Counted from the stretch's first letter, positions 1 through 6,955 are shown. The stretch is DNA of 14,441 nt from DASSKO01 sp035690425 (GCA_035690425.1 DASSKO010000153.1:1-14441); one strand, 5' to 3'. Notes: a model not told the origin generated them from the sequence alone. Made by a program: numbers and translations.

Positions 1-1
1 G

Positions 2-145
2 TACTACTTGCGCCACCGCAGCGAGGTCGAGGCCTACCTCGCCGAGCAGGAACGCGACGGCGAAGAGATCCGGGCGCGCATCGAGGCCGAGCACCCGCTC
101 GATGAGGGTCTGCGCGCGAAGCTGTTGGCCCGGCTGGATTCGTGA
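2..145 (+). CDS. DUF433-family antitoxin, 3' end only (5' end outside window)
   Basis: An open frame enters from the left edge and stops with TGA at 143-145, leaving 47 residues. It begins YYLRHRSEVEAYL and continues as a charged helix rich in Glu and Arg. This matches the usual tail of DUF433 proteins, a helix-turn-helix family, where an 'Y-x-x-x-R-x-E-V-x-A-Y-L' segment is followed by a Glu/Arg-rich helix. DUF433 proteins are known as the antitoxin partners of DUF5615 PIN-like toxins. Here the stop codon overlaps the GTG start of exactly such a toxin, so the pairing is supported by context as well as sequence. The antitoxin would bind and neutralise the toxin and probably repress the shared promoter, which lies outside the window. 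The DNA-binding part is not visible, so the family call rests on the C-terminus and the neighbour. Confidence 0.72.
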   Translation, partial: YYLRHRSEVEAYLAEQERDGEEIRARIEAEHPLDEGLRAKLLARLDS

Positions 146-498
146 GCCCTCGGTTCCTGGCCGACGAGAACATTGATCCCGACCTCGTCTCGGGCCTCCA
201 GCGCCAAGTCGGCGAGGTCAACGTCGTGCGCGTGCAGGACGTCGGACTCCGTACGGCGGATGACCCCGAGATCCTGCAATGGGCAGCCGATCAGGGTCGG
301 GTCCTGATCACCCACGACCTCAAGACCATGCCCCGGTTCGCCGGTGAACGGCTGAACGCGGGATTGCCGATGCCGGGGGTAATCCTGCTTCGCGCAACCC
401 TGTCGATCGCGCAGGCGATCGACGAGCTCGCCGTGGTCGCGAGGGCCACTGACGCTGAGGAGTGGGTCAACCAGATCGCCTACATCCCGCTTCGCTGA
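142..498 (+). CDS. DUF5615-family PIN-like toxin
   Basis: This 118-residue protein starts with GTG at 142, inside the upstream stop codon (GTGA overlap), which implies translational coupling. It opens with FLADENI (Asp8, Asn10) and carries ITHDLKTM with His58-Asp59. These acidic positions are the hallmark of the DUF5615 branch of the PIN-like nuclease superfamily, and the length is normal for the family. Known or predicted members act as RNase toxins held in check by a DUF433 antitoxin. The centre (roughly 25-50) has the expected alternation of strand and helix, with 'VVRVQDVGLRTADDPEILQWA' typical of the family. No membrane segment or signal peptide is visible. The gene looks intact. Actual toxicity is inferred, since many chromosomal pairs have lost activity. 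Confidence 0.85.
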   Translation: MSPRFLADENIDPDLVSGLQRQVGEVNVVRVQDVGLRTADDPEILQWAADQGRVLITHDLKTMPRFAGERLNAGLPMPGVILLRATLSIAQAIDELAVVARATDAEEWVNQIAYIPLR

Positions 499-649
499 TC
501 ACCCTTCTTTGCCATCCTGGCCGGTCCTCCATCAGCCTGCCCGTGGCGCAGGGACGAGCAGGTGAAAATCCACCGCACCGAGCTGCCGAGCCCGATGGTC
601 CCAGGTCGTGGAGCTCGAGAGCATCCCGCGATCGAGCACGGGCGCACTC

Positions 650-1330
650 TCAGGCGCGCGCCGCGGCGACGGGGACCAGGCGCGTCGAACCCATCAGTCC
701 CTCCCTGTGGGCGACGAGGGCGGCCAGTCCGATCGTCGCGAACGCCGCGAACACGTTGATGGTCAGCATCGAGATGCTCTTCACCAGCACGAAGGTCTCG
801 AGCGATTGCGACTGCAGCAGCCACAGCGTCATCGTCGCCTTGGCCAGACCGAGGACGGCCCACAGGACCGTCAAGTGCCAGAACAGGCGGCGGATGCGCG
901 GGCGCATCGCAAGGTCGTGATCCATCGGGTAGAAGTCTCCGGCCAGCCGCGCGACCATTGGCCGGGCGCTGGCGAGCGAGAGCAGGAACAGCGCGGCGAC
1001 AAGGCCGTCGCTGATGACGGGCTGGAGGAAGTACAGCCAGGCGCTGTCGGTCGCCAGGGAGAGCGCGGTCCGTCCCGTCAGCAGGATCGCGGCGAGGATC
1101 AGCAGGCCAGACGTACGCCGCCTGGTCACCGCACGACATACGATCGCACCGTATGACCACGCGAGCGCGGCGATGATCGCGGTCCACACGCCGGCGACCA
1201 CGAAGACGCCGTAGAAGACCGCGGCGGGGACGATCACCGCGATCAGCAGGCTCAGTGAGACGCGGCGGACCACGGTTGTCAGAGTGGGACGCTGCGGTCC
1301 CTCGGCGCTGGGGCCGGGGGTGGCGGGCAT
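650..1330 (-). CDS. VC0807-family integral membrane protein
   Basis: A 226-residue hydrophobic protein on the minus strand. I place the start at the ATG at 1330 (MPATPGPSAEGP). The same frame is open up to 1495, but that extension is polar, low in complexity and unlike the family. From about residue 25 there are around six hydrophobic segments, near 25-45, 48-66, 75-92, 98-120, 150-170 and 180-205. The segment GRTALSLATDSAWLYFLQP followed by 'ARPMVARLAGDFYP' is characteristic of VC0807-family proteins, which are common in actinobacteria and have no established function. The C-terminal half has a 'LFWHLTVLWAVLGLAKA' helix. It converges on the toxin gene, with 151 bp between the two stops. No clear ribosome binding site precedes either start, so the exact N-terminus is uncertain. 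Confidence 0.72.
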   Translation of the reverse strand: MPATPGPSAEGPQRPTLTTVVRRVSLSLLIAVIVPAAVFYGVFVVAGVWTAIIAALAWSYGAIVCRAVTRRRTSGLLILAAILLTGRTALSLATDSAWLYFLQPVISDGLVAALFLLSLASARPMVARLAGDFYPMDHDLAMRPRIRRLFWHLTVLWAVLGLAKATMTLWLLQSQSLETFVLVKSISMLTINVFAAFATIGLAALVAHREGLMGSTRLVPVAAARA

Positions 1331-1623
1331 GGCCACGGTCGGCGTGCGGAGAAAAGCCAAGGGGATCCGGTCCTGCCGGCCGTCGTGCAGCCGAACGTCA
1401 GTAGCGTTCACCGCGAAATGACGACGCGAACTCGACGTCTGCGGGTTCCTCGGCTCTTCCACTCTACGCCACCCGCCCGTCGCCGACCATGCCAAGATGT
1501 TCCGCCCCAGGTCGGCCGCCTTGCCGCGCCCCGTCCTGCTGACCGGACCGACCTTCCGCAGTCACCTCTCCACGAATCGTGGGCGTGGGACCGGGTAGCT
1601 GCCGAGCTGTCAGGCGACCGCAA
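1331..1623. other. Non-coding stretch beside the decayed TA module
   Basis: No convincing gene is visible here. The open frames that cross it have low-complexity Arg/Pro/Ser-rich translations typical of out-of-frame GC-rich DNA. The stretch must carry the promoter of the VC0807-family gene, but I see no clear -35/-10 pair. A short palindrome, CCACGAATCGTGG, sits at 1570-1582. The right-hand part is probably debris from the same deletion that destroyed the adjacent toxin gene. Confidence 0.5.
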
Positions 1624-1789
1624 GGAGAGGTCCTCGCGCAGCTCCCAGACGCGTTCGAGCAGATCATGCATGGTGTATCGGGTGAGGCCGAACGGCGACC
1701 GCACCGACCGAGGTGCCGTCGTGGTCCGCGAGCCGCTGGAGCCTACGCACCACGTCCTCGGGCACCTTCCTCAGGTACAGAGTCCTCAT
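1624..1789 (-). pseudogene. Remnant of a VapBC/FitAB-type toxin-antitoxin module (antitoxin front fused to PIN scrap)
   Basis: Reading the minus strand from the ATG at 1789, 33 residues begin MRTLYLRKVPEDVVRRL and run to GTSVGAVAV (to 1691). This is the N-terminal ribbon-helix-helix of a VapB/FitA-like antitoxin. Such proteins normally go on with 'RELxExSRR' for another 40 or so residues. Here the frame instead runs into a stop. In a second frame, positions about 1686-1624 read LTRYTMHDLLERVWELREDLS. This strongly resembles the '(R)YPHxxLLxRVWELRxNLS' segment of VapC/FitB PIN toxins, which lies just before 'AYDAxYVALAE'. Everything after LS is lost. The antitoxin C-terminus and about 80 toxin residues are therefore missing, with a frame change at the junction near 1686-1691. 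Neither product can be functional. Confidence 0.75.
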
Positions 1790-1796
1790 GTCGCAC

Positions 1797-1819
1797 TGTG
1801 CAAGCAACTGGCAAGCACA
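1797..1819 (-). promoter_or_regulatory. Possible relic operator of the decayed TA module
   Basis: Just upstream of the antitoxin remnant ATG (1789) lies an inverted repeat, TGTGC at 1797-1801 and GCACA at 1815-1819. It overlaps a direct repeat CAAGCA at 1801-1806 and 1812-1817, spaced 11 bp. VapBC-type modules usually autoregulate through such repeats immediately before the antitoxin gene. The position fits, but binding is inferred. Confidence 0.35.
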
Positions 1820-1876
1820 AGCGCGAGCGGCTGCGCTGCCGCCATGGAGGAGGCGCAGCACCTTCTGCTCGGCGCC

Positions 1877-2200
1877 TCACAGCAGTTCCCACGGCCACTG
1901 AGGCCAAGTGGCCCGCGTGTACGTCCTGCCCAGGAGCTCCGCCTGCCAGTCGTGCCGACACGCGGGATTGATCGCCTGCTTCTCCGATGCCTGGGACACC
2001 GGAATGTCCGCGTCGCCACAGTGAGGCCCCATCACGTACCACGGTGCGCTCGGGTCCATGAACGGGCGAGGCTTGATTGCGTACAGAACCACGTGGGTCG
2101 CCAGCGTGATGGCCGCGAGGAGCACGACGACGGTCACGGTGATCCGCCGGACCGTGCGCCGCCTGTTCGCGGTGGCCGGGTCGACGTGCGCGTAGAGCAC
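1877..2200 (-). CDS. Unrecognised small membrane-anchored protein
   Basis: A 107-residue protein starting with GTG at 2200, only 33 bp downstream of the racemase-family stop, so it is probably co-transcribed. I do not recognise a family. An Arg-rich stretch (NRRRTVRRI, residues 12-20) precedes one hydrophobic helix (about 20-42, VTVVVLLAAITLATHVVLYAI). By the positive-inside rule this leaves the remaining 65 residues outside the cytoplasmic membrane. That tail has two cysteines (Cys61 in MGPHCGDAD and Cys81 in INPACRHDW), which could form a disulfide. It ends in a Trp/Pro-rich WPQWPWELL. No signal peptidase site is obvious, so an anchored protein is more likely than a secreted one. No strong ribosome binding site precedes the GTG. 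Confidence 0.6.
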   Translation of the reverse strand: MLYAHVDPATANRRRTVRRITVTVVVLLAAITLATHVVLYAIKPRPFMDPSAPWYVMGPHCGDADIPVSQASEKQAINPACRHDWQAELLGRTYTRATWPQWPWELL

Positions 2201-2226
2201 GGCGGAACTGTCTCACGCAAACACGG

Positions 2227-2246
2227 CCGCTGGCTAGCGGCTAGCC
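2227..2246 (-). terminator. Overlapping hairpins at the racemase stop codon
   Basis: Two mutually exclusive stems overlap the end of the racemase-family gene. One pairs CCGCT with AGCGG (2227-2240, loop of 4) and the other pairs GGCTAG with CTAGCC (2232-2246, loop of 3). Either could weaken transcription into the 107-residue gene downstream. There is no T-tract, so this is at best a partial terminator. Confidence 0.3.
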
Positions 2247-2941
2247 GGTTCGCCCGTCAGGGCGAGTTCCACGGCAGCGTCGACGTGGATGCGGGTGGTG
2301 GGGAAGACCGGGACGGGGCTGTCGGTCTGGCTGACGAGGAGCTCGATCTCGGTGCAGCCAAGGATGATTCCTTCCGCGCCGCGGTCGGCCAGGCGTGTGA
2401 TGACGTCCTGGTAGGCGGCCCGGGAGGACGGCAGCACGACTCCCTTGCACAGCTCGTCGTAGATCACGCGGTGGACCAGCTCCTGGTCGGTCTCGTCGGG
2501 GGTGAGCACGGTGAGTCCGTGTCGCTCGAGCCGCTCGCGGTAGAAGGGCTGCGCCATGGTGAATCCGGTGCCGAGCAGCCCGACGGTGTCCAGGCCGGCC
2601 GCCGTGACCGCGTCAGCGGTGGCGTCGCCCAGGTGCAGCAGCGGGATGGACACCGCGGCCTGCACCTGGTCGTAGACCTTGTGCATGGTGTTGGTGCACA
2701 GCAGCGCGAGCTCGGCTCCGGCCGCTTCCAGGCACCGGGCCGCCTCCGTCAGCCGGTGGCCGGCGTCGTCCCACCGGGCCTGGACCTGCATCCGCTCGAT
2801 CTCGGCGAAGTCGACCGAGTACAGCACGCACTCGGCCGAGTGCAGGCCGCCGAGGGTCGCGGCGATGCGCTCGTTGAGCAGTCGGTAGTACAGGGCGCTG
2901 CTCTCCCAGCTCATCCCACCGATCAGTCCGATCCTGCGCAT
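2234..2941 (-). CDS. Aspartate/glutamate racemase-family protein
   Basis: A 235-residue protein of normal length for the cofactor-independent Asp/Glu racemase superfamily (RacD/YgeA-like branch). It starts MRRIGLIGGMSWESSALYY, the standard N-terminal strand and loop. Both catalytic cysteines are present in their usual settings: Cys82 in LLCTNTMH and Cys196 in ILGCTEIELL. The protein should be a cytosolic enzyme that moves the alpha-proton of an acidic amino acid, interconverting L and D forms. The substrate cannot be read from sequence, and some relatives act on maleate, hydantoins or arylmalonates. The ATG start at 2941 has a strong ribosome binding site 7 bases upstream. It follows the monooxygenase-like gene by 47 bp and is probably in the same transcript. 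The MSWESS motif and paired Cys favour the amino-acid racemase branch. Confidence 0.88.
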   Translation of the reverse strand: MRRIGLIGGMSWESSALYYRLLNERIAATLGGLHSAECVLYSVDFAEIERMQVQARWDDAGHRLTEAARCLEAAGAELALLCTNTMHKVYDQVQAAVSIPLLHLGDATADAVTAAGLDTVGLLGTGFTMAQPFYRERLERHGLTVLTPDETDQELVHRVIYDELCKGVVLPSSRAAYQDVITRLADRGAEGIILGCTEIELLVSQTDSPVPVFPTTRIHVDAAVELALTGEPASR

Positions 2942-2948
2942 GGGATGG

Positions 2949-2956
2949 CTCCTTCC
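2949..2956 (-). promoter_or_regulatory. Strong ribosome binding site of the racemase gene
   Basis: On the minus strand GGAAGGAG sits 7 bases before the ATG at 2941. It is one of the best Shine-Dalgarno matches in the window and fixes the start. Confidence 0.75.
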
Positions 2957-2988
2957 GGGTTCATCTCATCCTCCCATCGGCGGGCTGT

Positions 2989-4092
2989 TCACCGGGCGTG
3001 TGCCCGGGCGAACATCTGCGCGTCGAGGTGGGTGGCGTCGCGCTGGACGAAGCCGAGGAGGGCGGAGCCGCGGGTGCGTTGCCAGGGGAGGCCGAGGAAC
3101 CACAGGCCGGGCACGGCGAGGCTTCGTCCCCCGTCGTGGCATGGGCTGCCCGAGGAGTCGGTGACCGCGTCGGCCTCGATCCAGGAGTAGTCGGGCCGGA
3201 AGCCGGTGGCCCAGACGATGGCGTCGATGTCGACCGCGCTGGCGTCGGCGAACCACGCGGTGGTGCCAGACCCGCGGACCAACCGCGGCCGGAAGTCGAC
3301 GCCGGCAGCGCGCAACGCCCTTCGGCTGGTGCCCACCACGAGGTCGCCACGGGCACGCATCCGCTTCGCGAGCGCCGAGTCCGGGCCCTTGTCCATCAGG
3401 CCGAGCTTCGTCAACCACCAGAACAGGTCCCGGCCGGCGATGCGTTGCGGCACCGCGGGCGGGTTGCTGGCGGCCGCGAGCGTGACGTGGTGGGTGGCGG
3501 TGAGCTCCTCGGCGATCTGCAGGCCCGAGTTGGCGCCGCCGACGACGAGCACCCGGCCGGAGGGAAGGTCAGTGGGCCGGCGGTAGACCGAGGAGTGGAT
3601 CTGCGGGATGCCGATGAACGAGTCGGACAGCGACGGCACGACCGGCCGCTGGAAGGCGCCGGTCGCGACGACCACCTGGCGGGCGTTCAGCACCCCTTGG
3701 GTGGTGTGGGCTGTCAGACCGCCGTCGTACGGGACCAGCCGGGTCACCTTGGTGTTGGTGAGGACGGGGAAGGCGTTCCGCTCGGCGTAGGCGGCGAGGA
3801 AGTCGGCTACCTGATCCTTGCCGGGGTAGCTGTCGGGGTCGGCGGGGAAGGCGGCGCCGGGCAGGCCGTCGTACCGCGCGGGGCTGAACAGGCGCAGCGA
3901 GTCCCAACGGCTGCGCCAGGAGTCGCCGACCTCGGGGGCGGCGTCGACGAGCAGGTAACGCACGCCGCGCCGCGCCAGGTGCCAGGCCATCGAGAGGCCG
4001 GCCTGGCCGGCACCGACGACCAGGACGTCGAGGGGGGCCGAGAGCCTGCCTGCGCCGGCACCCGCTGCCAGGAGTGCGGTGGTGTTGTCCAT
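2989..4092 (-). CDS. Flavin-containing monooxygenase-like NAD(P)/FAD oxidoreductase
   Basis: A 367-residue protein with the two-dinucleotide-domain layout of FMO/Baeyer-Villiger-type enzymes. The FAD-binding Rossmann motif is VLVVGAGQAG (GAGQAG at 27-32), followed by 'GDSWRSRWDSLRLFSP', which is typical after the FAD site. The NADPH Rossmann motif is VLVVGGANSG (184-190). Residues 159-170 read FIGIPQIHSSVY, a loose version of the F-x-G-x-x-x-H fingerprint of this class. The C-terminal FAD motif ATGFRPD is at 295-301. Such enzymes use NADPH and O2 to oxygenate N, S or ketone groups. The substrate is unknown. The ATG at 4092 has no Shine-Dalgarno but a -10-like hexamer lies 8 bases upstream, hinting at a leaderless transcript. 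The racemase and a membrane protein gene follow closely, suggesting a shared role. Confidence 0.87.
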   Translation of the reverse strand: MDNTTALLAAGAGAGRLSAPLDVLVVGAGQAGLSMAWHLARRGVRYLLVDAAPEVGDSWRSRWDSLRLFSPARYDGLPGAAFPADPDSYPGKDQVADFLAAYAERNAFPVLTNTKVTRLVPYDGGLTAHTTQGVLNARQVVVATGAFQRPVVPSLSDSFIGIPQIHSSVYRRPTDLPSGRVLVVGGANSGLQIAEELTATHHVTLAAASNPPAVPQRIAGRDLFWWLTKLGLMDKGPDSALAKRMRARGDLVVGTSRRALRAAGVDFRPRLVRGSGTTAWFADASAVDIDAIVWATGFRPDYSWIEADAVTDSSGSPCHDGGRSLAVPGLWFLGLPWQRTRGSALLGFVQRDATHLDAQMFARAHAR

Positions 4093-4099
4093 GGCCAGG

Positions 4100-4105
4100 A
4101 CGCTA
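4100..4105 (-). promoter_or_regulatory. Candidate -10 element for a leaderless monooxygenase transcript
   Basis: The minus strand reads TAGCGT here, a TANNNT match ending 8 bases before the ATG A at 4092. This is the spacing seen for leaderless actinobacterial mRNAs, and there is no Shine-Dalgarno. The -35 region is weak. The terminator-like hairpin just upstream (4139-4161) makes a separate promoter here more plausible. Confidence 0.38.
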
Positions 4106-4138
4106 TGGCCACCGCCAACCTGGTCGCGCCGGTGGAAT

Positions 4139-4161
4139 CGCCGGGATCTCCGTACCCGGCG
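4139..4161 (-). terminator. Terminator-like hairpin directly after the LuxR-family regulator
   Basis: A perfect 7-bp GC-rich stem (CGCCGGG at 4139-4145 with CCCGGCG at 4155-4161) encloses a 9-base loop. It begins at the base directly after the regulator's stop codon (4162-4164). There is no T-run, which is common for actinobacterial terminators. Confidence 0.5.
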
Positions 4162-6879
4162 TCAGTCCAGGGCCAGTTGCGCCAGCTCGGTCCGCGAGGT
4201 GACGCCCGTCTTGGCGAAGACGTTGCGCAGATGGAAGTCGACGGTGCGGGGGCTGACGAACAGCTGAGCCGCGACGTCCTTGTTCGACAGGCCCGAGGCG
4301 ACGAACTTCGCCACCTGCCGCTCCTGCGGCGTGAGCCCCTGCCCGGTGGAGGCGTCGCGCCGCCGGGCGGTTTCACCGGAGGCACGCAGCTCCTGTCGGG
4401 CCCGCTCTGCCCACGGGGTCGCGCCGACGTCCTCGAAGGTGCTGAGGGCTTCGCGCAGGTGCTCGCGCGCCGCGACGCGCCGGCGACGCCGGCGCAGGAA
4501 CTCGCCGTACGCCAGTCGGGTACGAGCGGCCTCGACGGGGCGTCCGCTGAGGGCATGATGCTCCAGGGCCGCCTGCCAGTCCGGGCCGGCATCCTCGCCC
4601 GCCACCAGGGCGGCGCCGAACGCAGCCAGGGCGCGAGCGTGCGGCCAGTCCACCGCCGAGGCGAAGGCCCGGAGCTCGTGCGTCCATGCCTGCGCCAGAT
4701 CGTGCCGGCCGGCGCGCATGGCGGCTTCGAGGCGGGCGTACCCCGCCAGGTGGATCAGCGGCGGCGTGCGCATCTGTTCGAGATGATGCAGAGCAGAGGC
4801 GTACTGCCCCGCTGCCAGGTCACGTTCGCCCAGGGCCCACCGGCGCGCGTCGTCCACGAGCGCCCCGAGTACGCCGACCTGGTGGCCGGCGATCACCCGG
4901 TCGAGCTCCTCGACGTACCCGTCGTACCTCTCATCGCCCTGGAACGCCGCGTAGAGCGCCAGCTCGGCCAGTGGCATCGCCGACAGCCCCAGCTGACCCG
5001 ACGCGGAGGCCAGCTGTCGGGCCTCGGACGCGTGGGAGACGGCATCCCCCAGTCGCCCGGCGCACCAGTCCGCGAGCGCGAGCCGCGGCAACGCGAACAG
5101 GACCAACCCGTACGCGGCCCGTTCGCGCGCGTGAGCCAGGACGGAGGTGAAGGCGTGCCGGAACGTCTCATCATCGGCGAGGTGGAACGACGCGATGCCG
5201 ATCGCGTTGACCAGGTCCGGATCGGACAGGCCCGTCGCTGCGTCGAAGGCCGTTCGTGAGGGCCCGATCGCCAGGGACAGCTCACCCTTGAGGAGGTGAT
5301 GGAAACCGATCAGGAGGCCGGCGACACACCGCTCGCGAGGCGGAGCCGCGTGGTCGAGCTCCACGGACAGCTCCGCGGGGTCCAGGTCCGTGCGGTCGGG
5401 CGGAGCGGCGAAGGTGGAGGCTGCCGAGGCCATCACGGCGATCTCGCGCGCTCGCACCGGGTCGACGCGGGCGACGTCTCGTGCTGCTTGGGTCCACACG
5501 CGTACGGCGGTGGAGACCGAGCCGACATGGAACTCCGTCCGGCCCCGGAGGCGCTCGAGATCGGCTCGGAGGGTGGGTTCGGTGGTGCGCAGGTGCCCGT
5601 CGAGAGCAAGCGTGCCGGCGCGACCGGGCTGTCCGGCCAGCCAGGCGGCGGTGGCTGCCTCGTGCAGGCGCCGGGCCTGGGCATCGTCGGACACGGTGAG
5701 GAGTGCAGCACGTTCGTACGCGGAGCTGGCTGCCTCGTAGCCGCTGCGACGGAGTGCACGGTGTGCCGCGTCGTCCAGTGCGGCAGCGACCTCGTCGTCG
5801 GGGCTCGTGGCGGCTTCGGCCAGATGCCAGGCACGCTGGTCGGCCTCGTCAGGACCTGTCATCGCATCGGCTAGCGCTGTGTGCGCGGCCCGCCGGTCGA
5901 TGCTCTTCGCGGCGTTGTAGATCGCCGAGCGCACCAGCGGGTGCCGCATGCGCAGCTCGCCGCCGGTGACAGTCGCGAGCTCGGAGGCCTCCACCTCCGC
6001 GAGCGCGTCCTCGCCGACCCCGAGGGCGGCGCCAGCCGAGACCACCGTGCCGACCCGGGTGGAGTCGTCGGCCGACGCCACGAGCAGCAGCCGCTGGGCG
6101 TCCGGGCTCAGCCGACGCGCTCGGTCCAGAAAGGTGCGCTCGAGCGTGCTCGTCACGGGCAGCCGGCCGGGCAGCGGTGATCGCCCAGCGAGCTGGTCGG
6201 CCGACAGCAGGCGGGGCAGCTCGACGAGAGCGAGCGGGTTCCCACCAGTGCTGGCGAGCAGCTGGGCGGCGACCTCGGTGGCGACCTCGGTGCCCGACTG
6301 CTCGTCCATGAGAGCGACGACGTCGCCCAGACGCAAGCCGGTCAGGTGCAGGCTGTCCAGGTCCGGCGCCTCGAACGTGCGCACGTCACCGTCGCGGACG
6401 GCGAAGACCAACGCCACCTGCTCGAGCTCCAGCCGGCGGGCCACGAAGAGCAACGCCGCCGCCGAGGCGTCGTCCAGCCAGTGCGCGTCGTCGACGACAG
6501 CCAGCACCGGCTCGTGCTCGGCCGCCTCCGCGAGGAGGCTCAGGACGCCGAGGAACACCAGGAACCGGTCCGCCTCACCGATCTCCTCACCGAACGCGAT
6601 CCTGAGCGCTCGGGCCTGTGGCGCGGGGAGCCGGTCCACGTGGCGCATGACCGGCCTGAGCAGCCGCTGAAGGGCTGCGAAGGCGAGCGGCGCCTCGGAC
6701 TCGATGCCCTGCGTGCGCAGGACGGTCACGCCCTCCTGGGTCGACGCGACCTCCTCCAGCAGCATGGACTTGCCGGTGCCTGCCTCGCCGTGCACCAGCA
6801 GCGCACCGCCGCGGCCGGCGCGTGCGTCGTCGACGAGCCGCTCGATGAGCGCCCGTTCCCGTCCTCGGCCGTGCAGCAC
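4162..6879 (-). CDS. LAL-type LuxR-family transcriptional regulator with AAA ATPase domain
   Basis: This 905-residue protein has the size and layout of large ATP-binding LuxR regulators (LAL/MalT-like). The N-terminal AAA domain has Walker A GEAGTGKS (31-38) and Walker B VLAVVDDAHW (125-134). A long helical, TPR-like middle section (about 330-840) is rich in Ala and Leu. The C-terminal LuxR helix-turn-helix runs from LTPQERQVAKFVASGLSNKD to the end (849-905), with VSPRTVDFHLRNVFAKTG as the recognition region. Such proteins are cytosolic activators thought to sense a small ligand through the STAND-type ATPase. The start is GTG at 6879, which places Walker A at the usual distance from the N-terminus. 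There is no Shine-Dalgarno, but a TATCGT hexamer lies 7 bases upstream. The hydrolase gene diverges from it, and the monooxygenase unit follows on the same strand. These are its likeliest targets, by context only. Confidence 0.92.
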   Translation of the reverse strand: MLHGRGRERALIERLVDDARAGRGGALLVHGEAGTGKSMLLEEVASTQEGVTVLRTQGIESEAPLAFAALQRLLRPVMRHVDRLPAPQARALRIAFGEEIGEADRFLVFLGVLSLLAEAAEHEPVLAVVDDAHWLDDASAAALLFVARRLELEQVALVFAVRDGDVRTFEAPDLDSLHLTGLRLGDVVALMDEQSGTEVATEVAAQLLASTGGNPLALVELPRLLSADQLAGRSPLPGRLPVTSTLERTFLDRARRLSPDAQRLLLVASADDSTRVGTVVSAGAALGVGEDALAEVEASELATVTGGELRMRHPLVRSAIYNAAKSIDRRAAHTALADAMTGPDEADQRAWHLAEAATSPDDEVAAALDDAAHRALRRSGYEAASSAYERAALLTVSDDAQARRLHEAATAAWLAGQPGRAGTLALDGHLRTTEPTLRADLERLRGRTEFHVGSVSTAVRVWTQAARDVARVDPVRAREIAVMASAASTFAAPPDRTDLDPAELSVELDHAAPPRERCVAGLLIGFHHLLKGELSLAIGPSRTAFDAATGLSDPDLVNAIGIASFHLADDETFRHAFTSVLAHARERAAYGLVLFALPRLALADWCAGRLGDAVSHASEARQLASASGQLGLSAMPLAELALYAAFQGDERYDGYVEELDRVIAGHQVGVLGALVDDARRWALGERDLAAGQYASALHHLEQMRTPPLIHLAGYARLEAAMRAGRHDLAQAWTHELRAFASAVDWPHARALAAFGAALVAGEDAGPDWQAALEHHALSGRPVEAARTRLAYGEFLRRRRRRVAAREHLREALSTFEDVGATPWAERARQELRASGETARRRDASTGQGLTPQERQVAKFVASGLSNKDVAAQLFVSPRTVDFHLRNVFAKTGVTSRTELAQLALD

Positions 6880-6885
6880 GCGGTG

Positions 6886-6891
6886 ACGATA
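6886..6891 (-). promoter_or_regulatory. Candidate -10 element for a leaderless regulator transcript
   Basis: The minus strand reads TATCGT, matching TANNNT. It is separated by six bases from the GTG at 6879, so transcription would begin at or next to the start codon. No Shine-Dalgarno precedes the GTG. No good -35 is seen at 17 bp. Confidence 0.42.
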
Positions 6892-6907
6892 GCGCCGGCC
6901 ACCGCGA

Positions 6908-6955
6908 CCCGGTGCACAACCGGCGATTTTCCCGGTGTGAAGCCGCAGTCACCGG
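6908..6955. promoter_or_regulatory. Clustered CCGGTG sites in the divergent promoter region
   Basis: The hexamer CCGGTG occurs at 6909-6914 and 6932-6937, and its reverse complement CACCGG at 6950-6955. An extra ACCGG half-match lies at 6919-6923, and the palindrome ACGATCGT is at 6960-6967. This is the only shared control region of the regulator and the hydrolase, so it is the natural place for an operator. In GC-rich DNA such hexamers also arise by chance. Confidence 0.25.

Noticed and set aside
536..637. Weak hairpins between the convergent toxin and VC0807 genes (CCTGC/GCAGG at 536-552, GCTCGA/TCGAGC at 613-637)
   Set aside because: Stems of 5 and 6 bp with loops of 7 and 13 are expected by chance in GC-rich DNA and are not convincing terminators.
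1331..1495. A longer N-terminus for the VC0807-family protein
   Set aside because: The 55 extra residues are polar and low in complexity, and the start at 1330 gives the normal family length.
2998..5259. A 753-codon plus-strand open frame
   Set aside because: It lies opposite the monooxygenase and LuxR-family genes, both with clear motifs. Its translation is Gly/Arg/Glu-rich with no recognisable domain.
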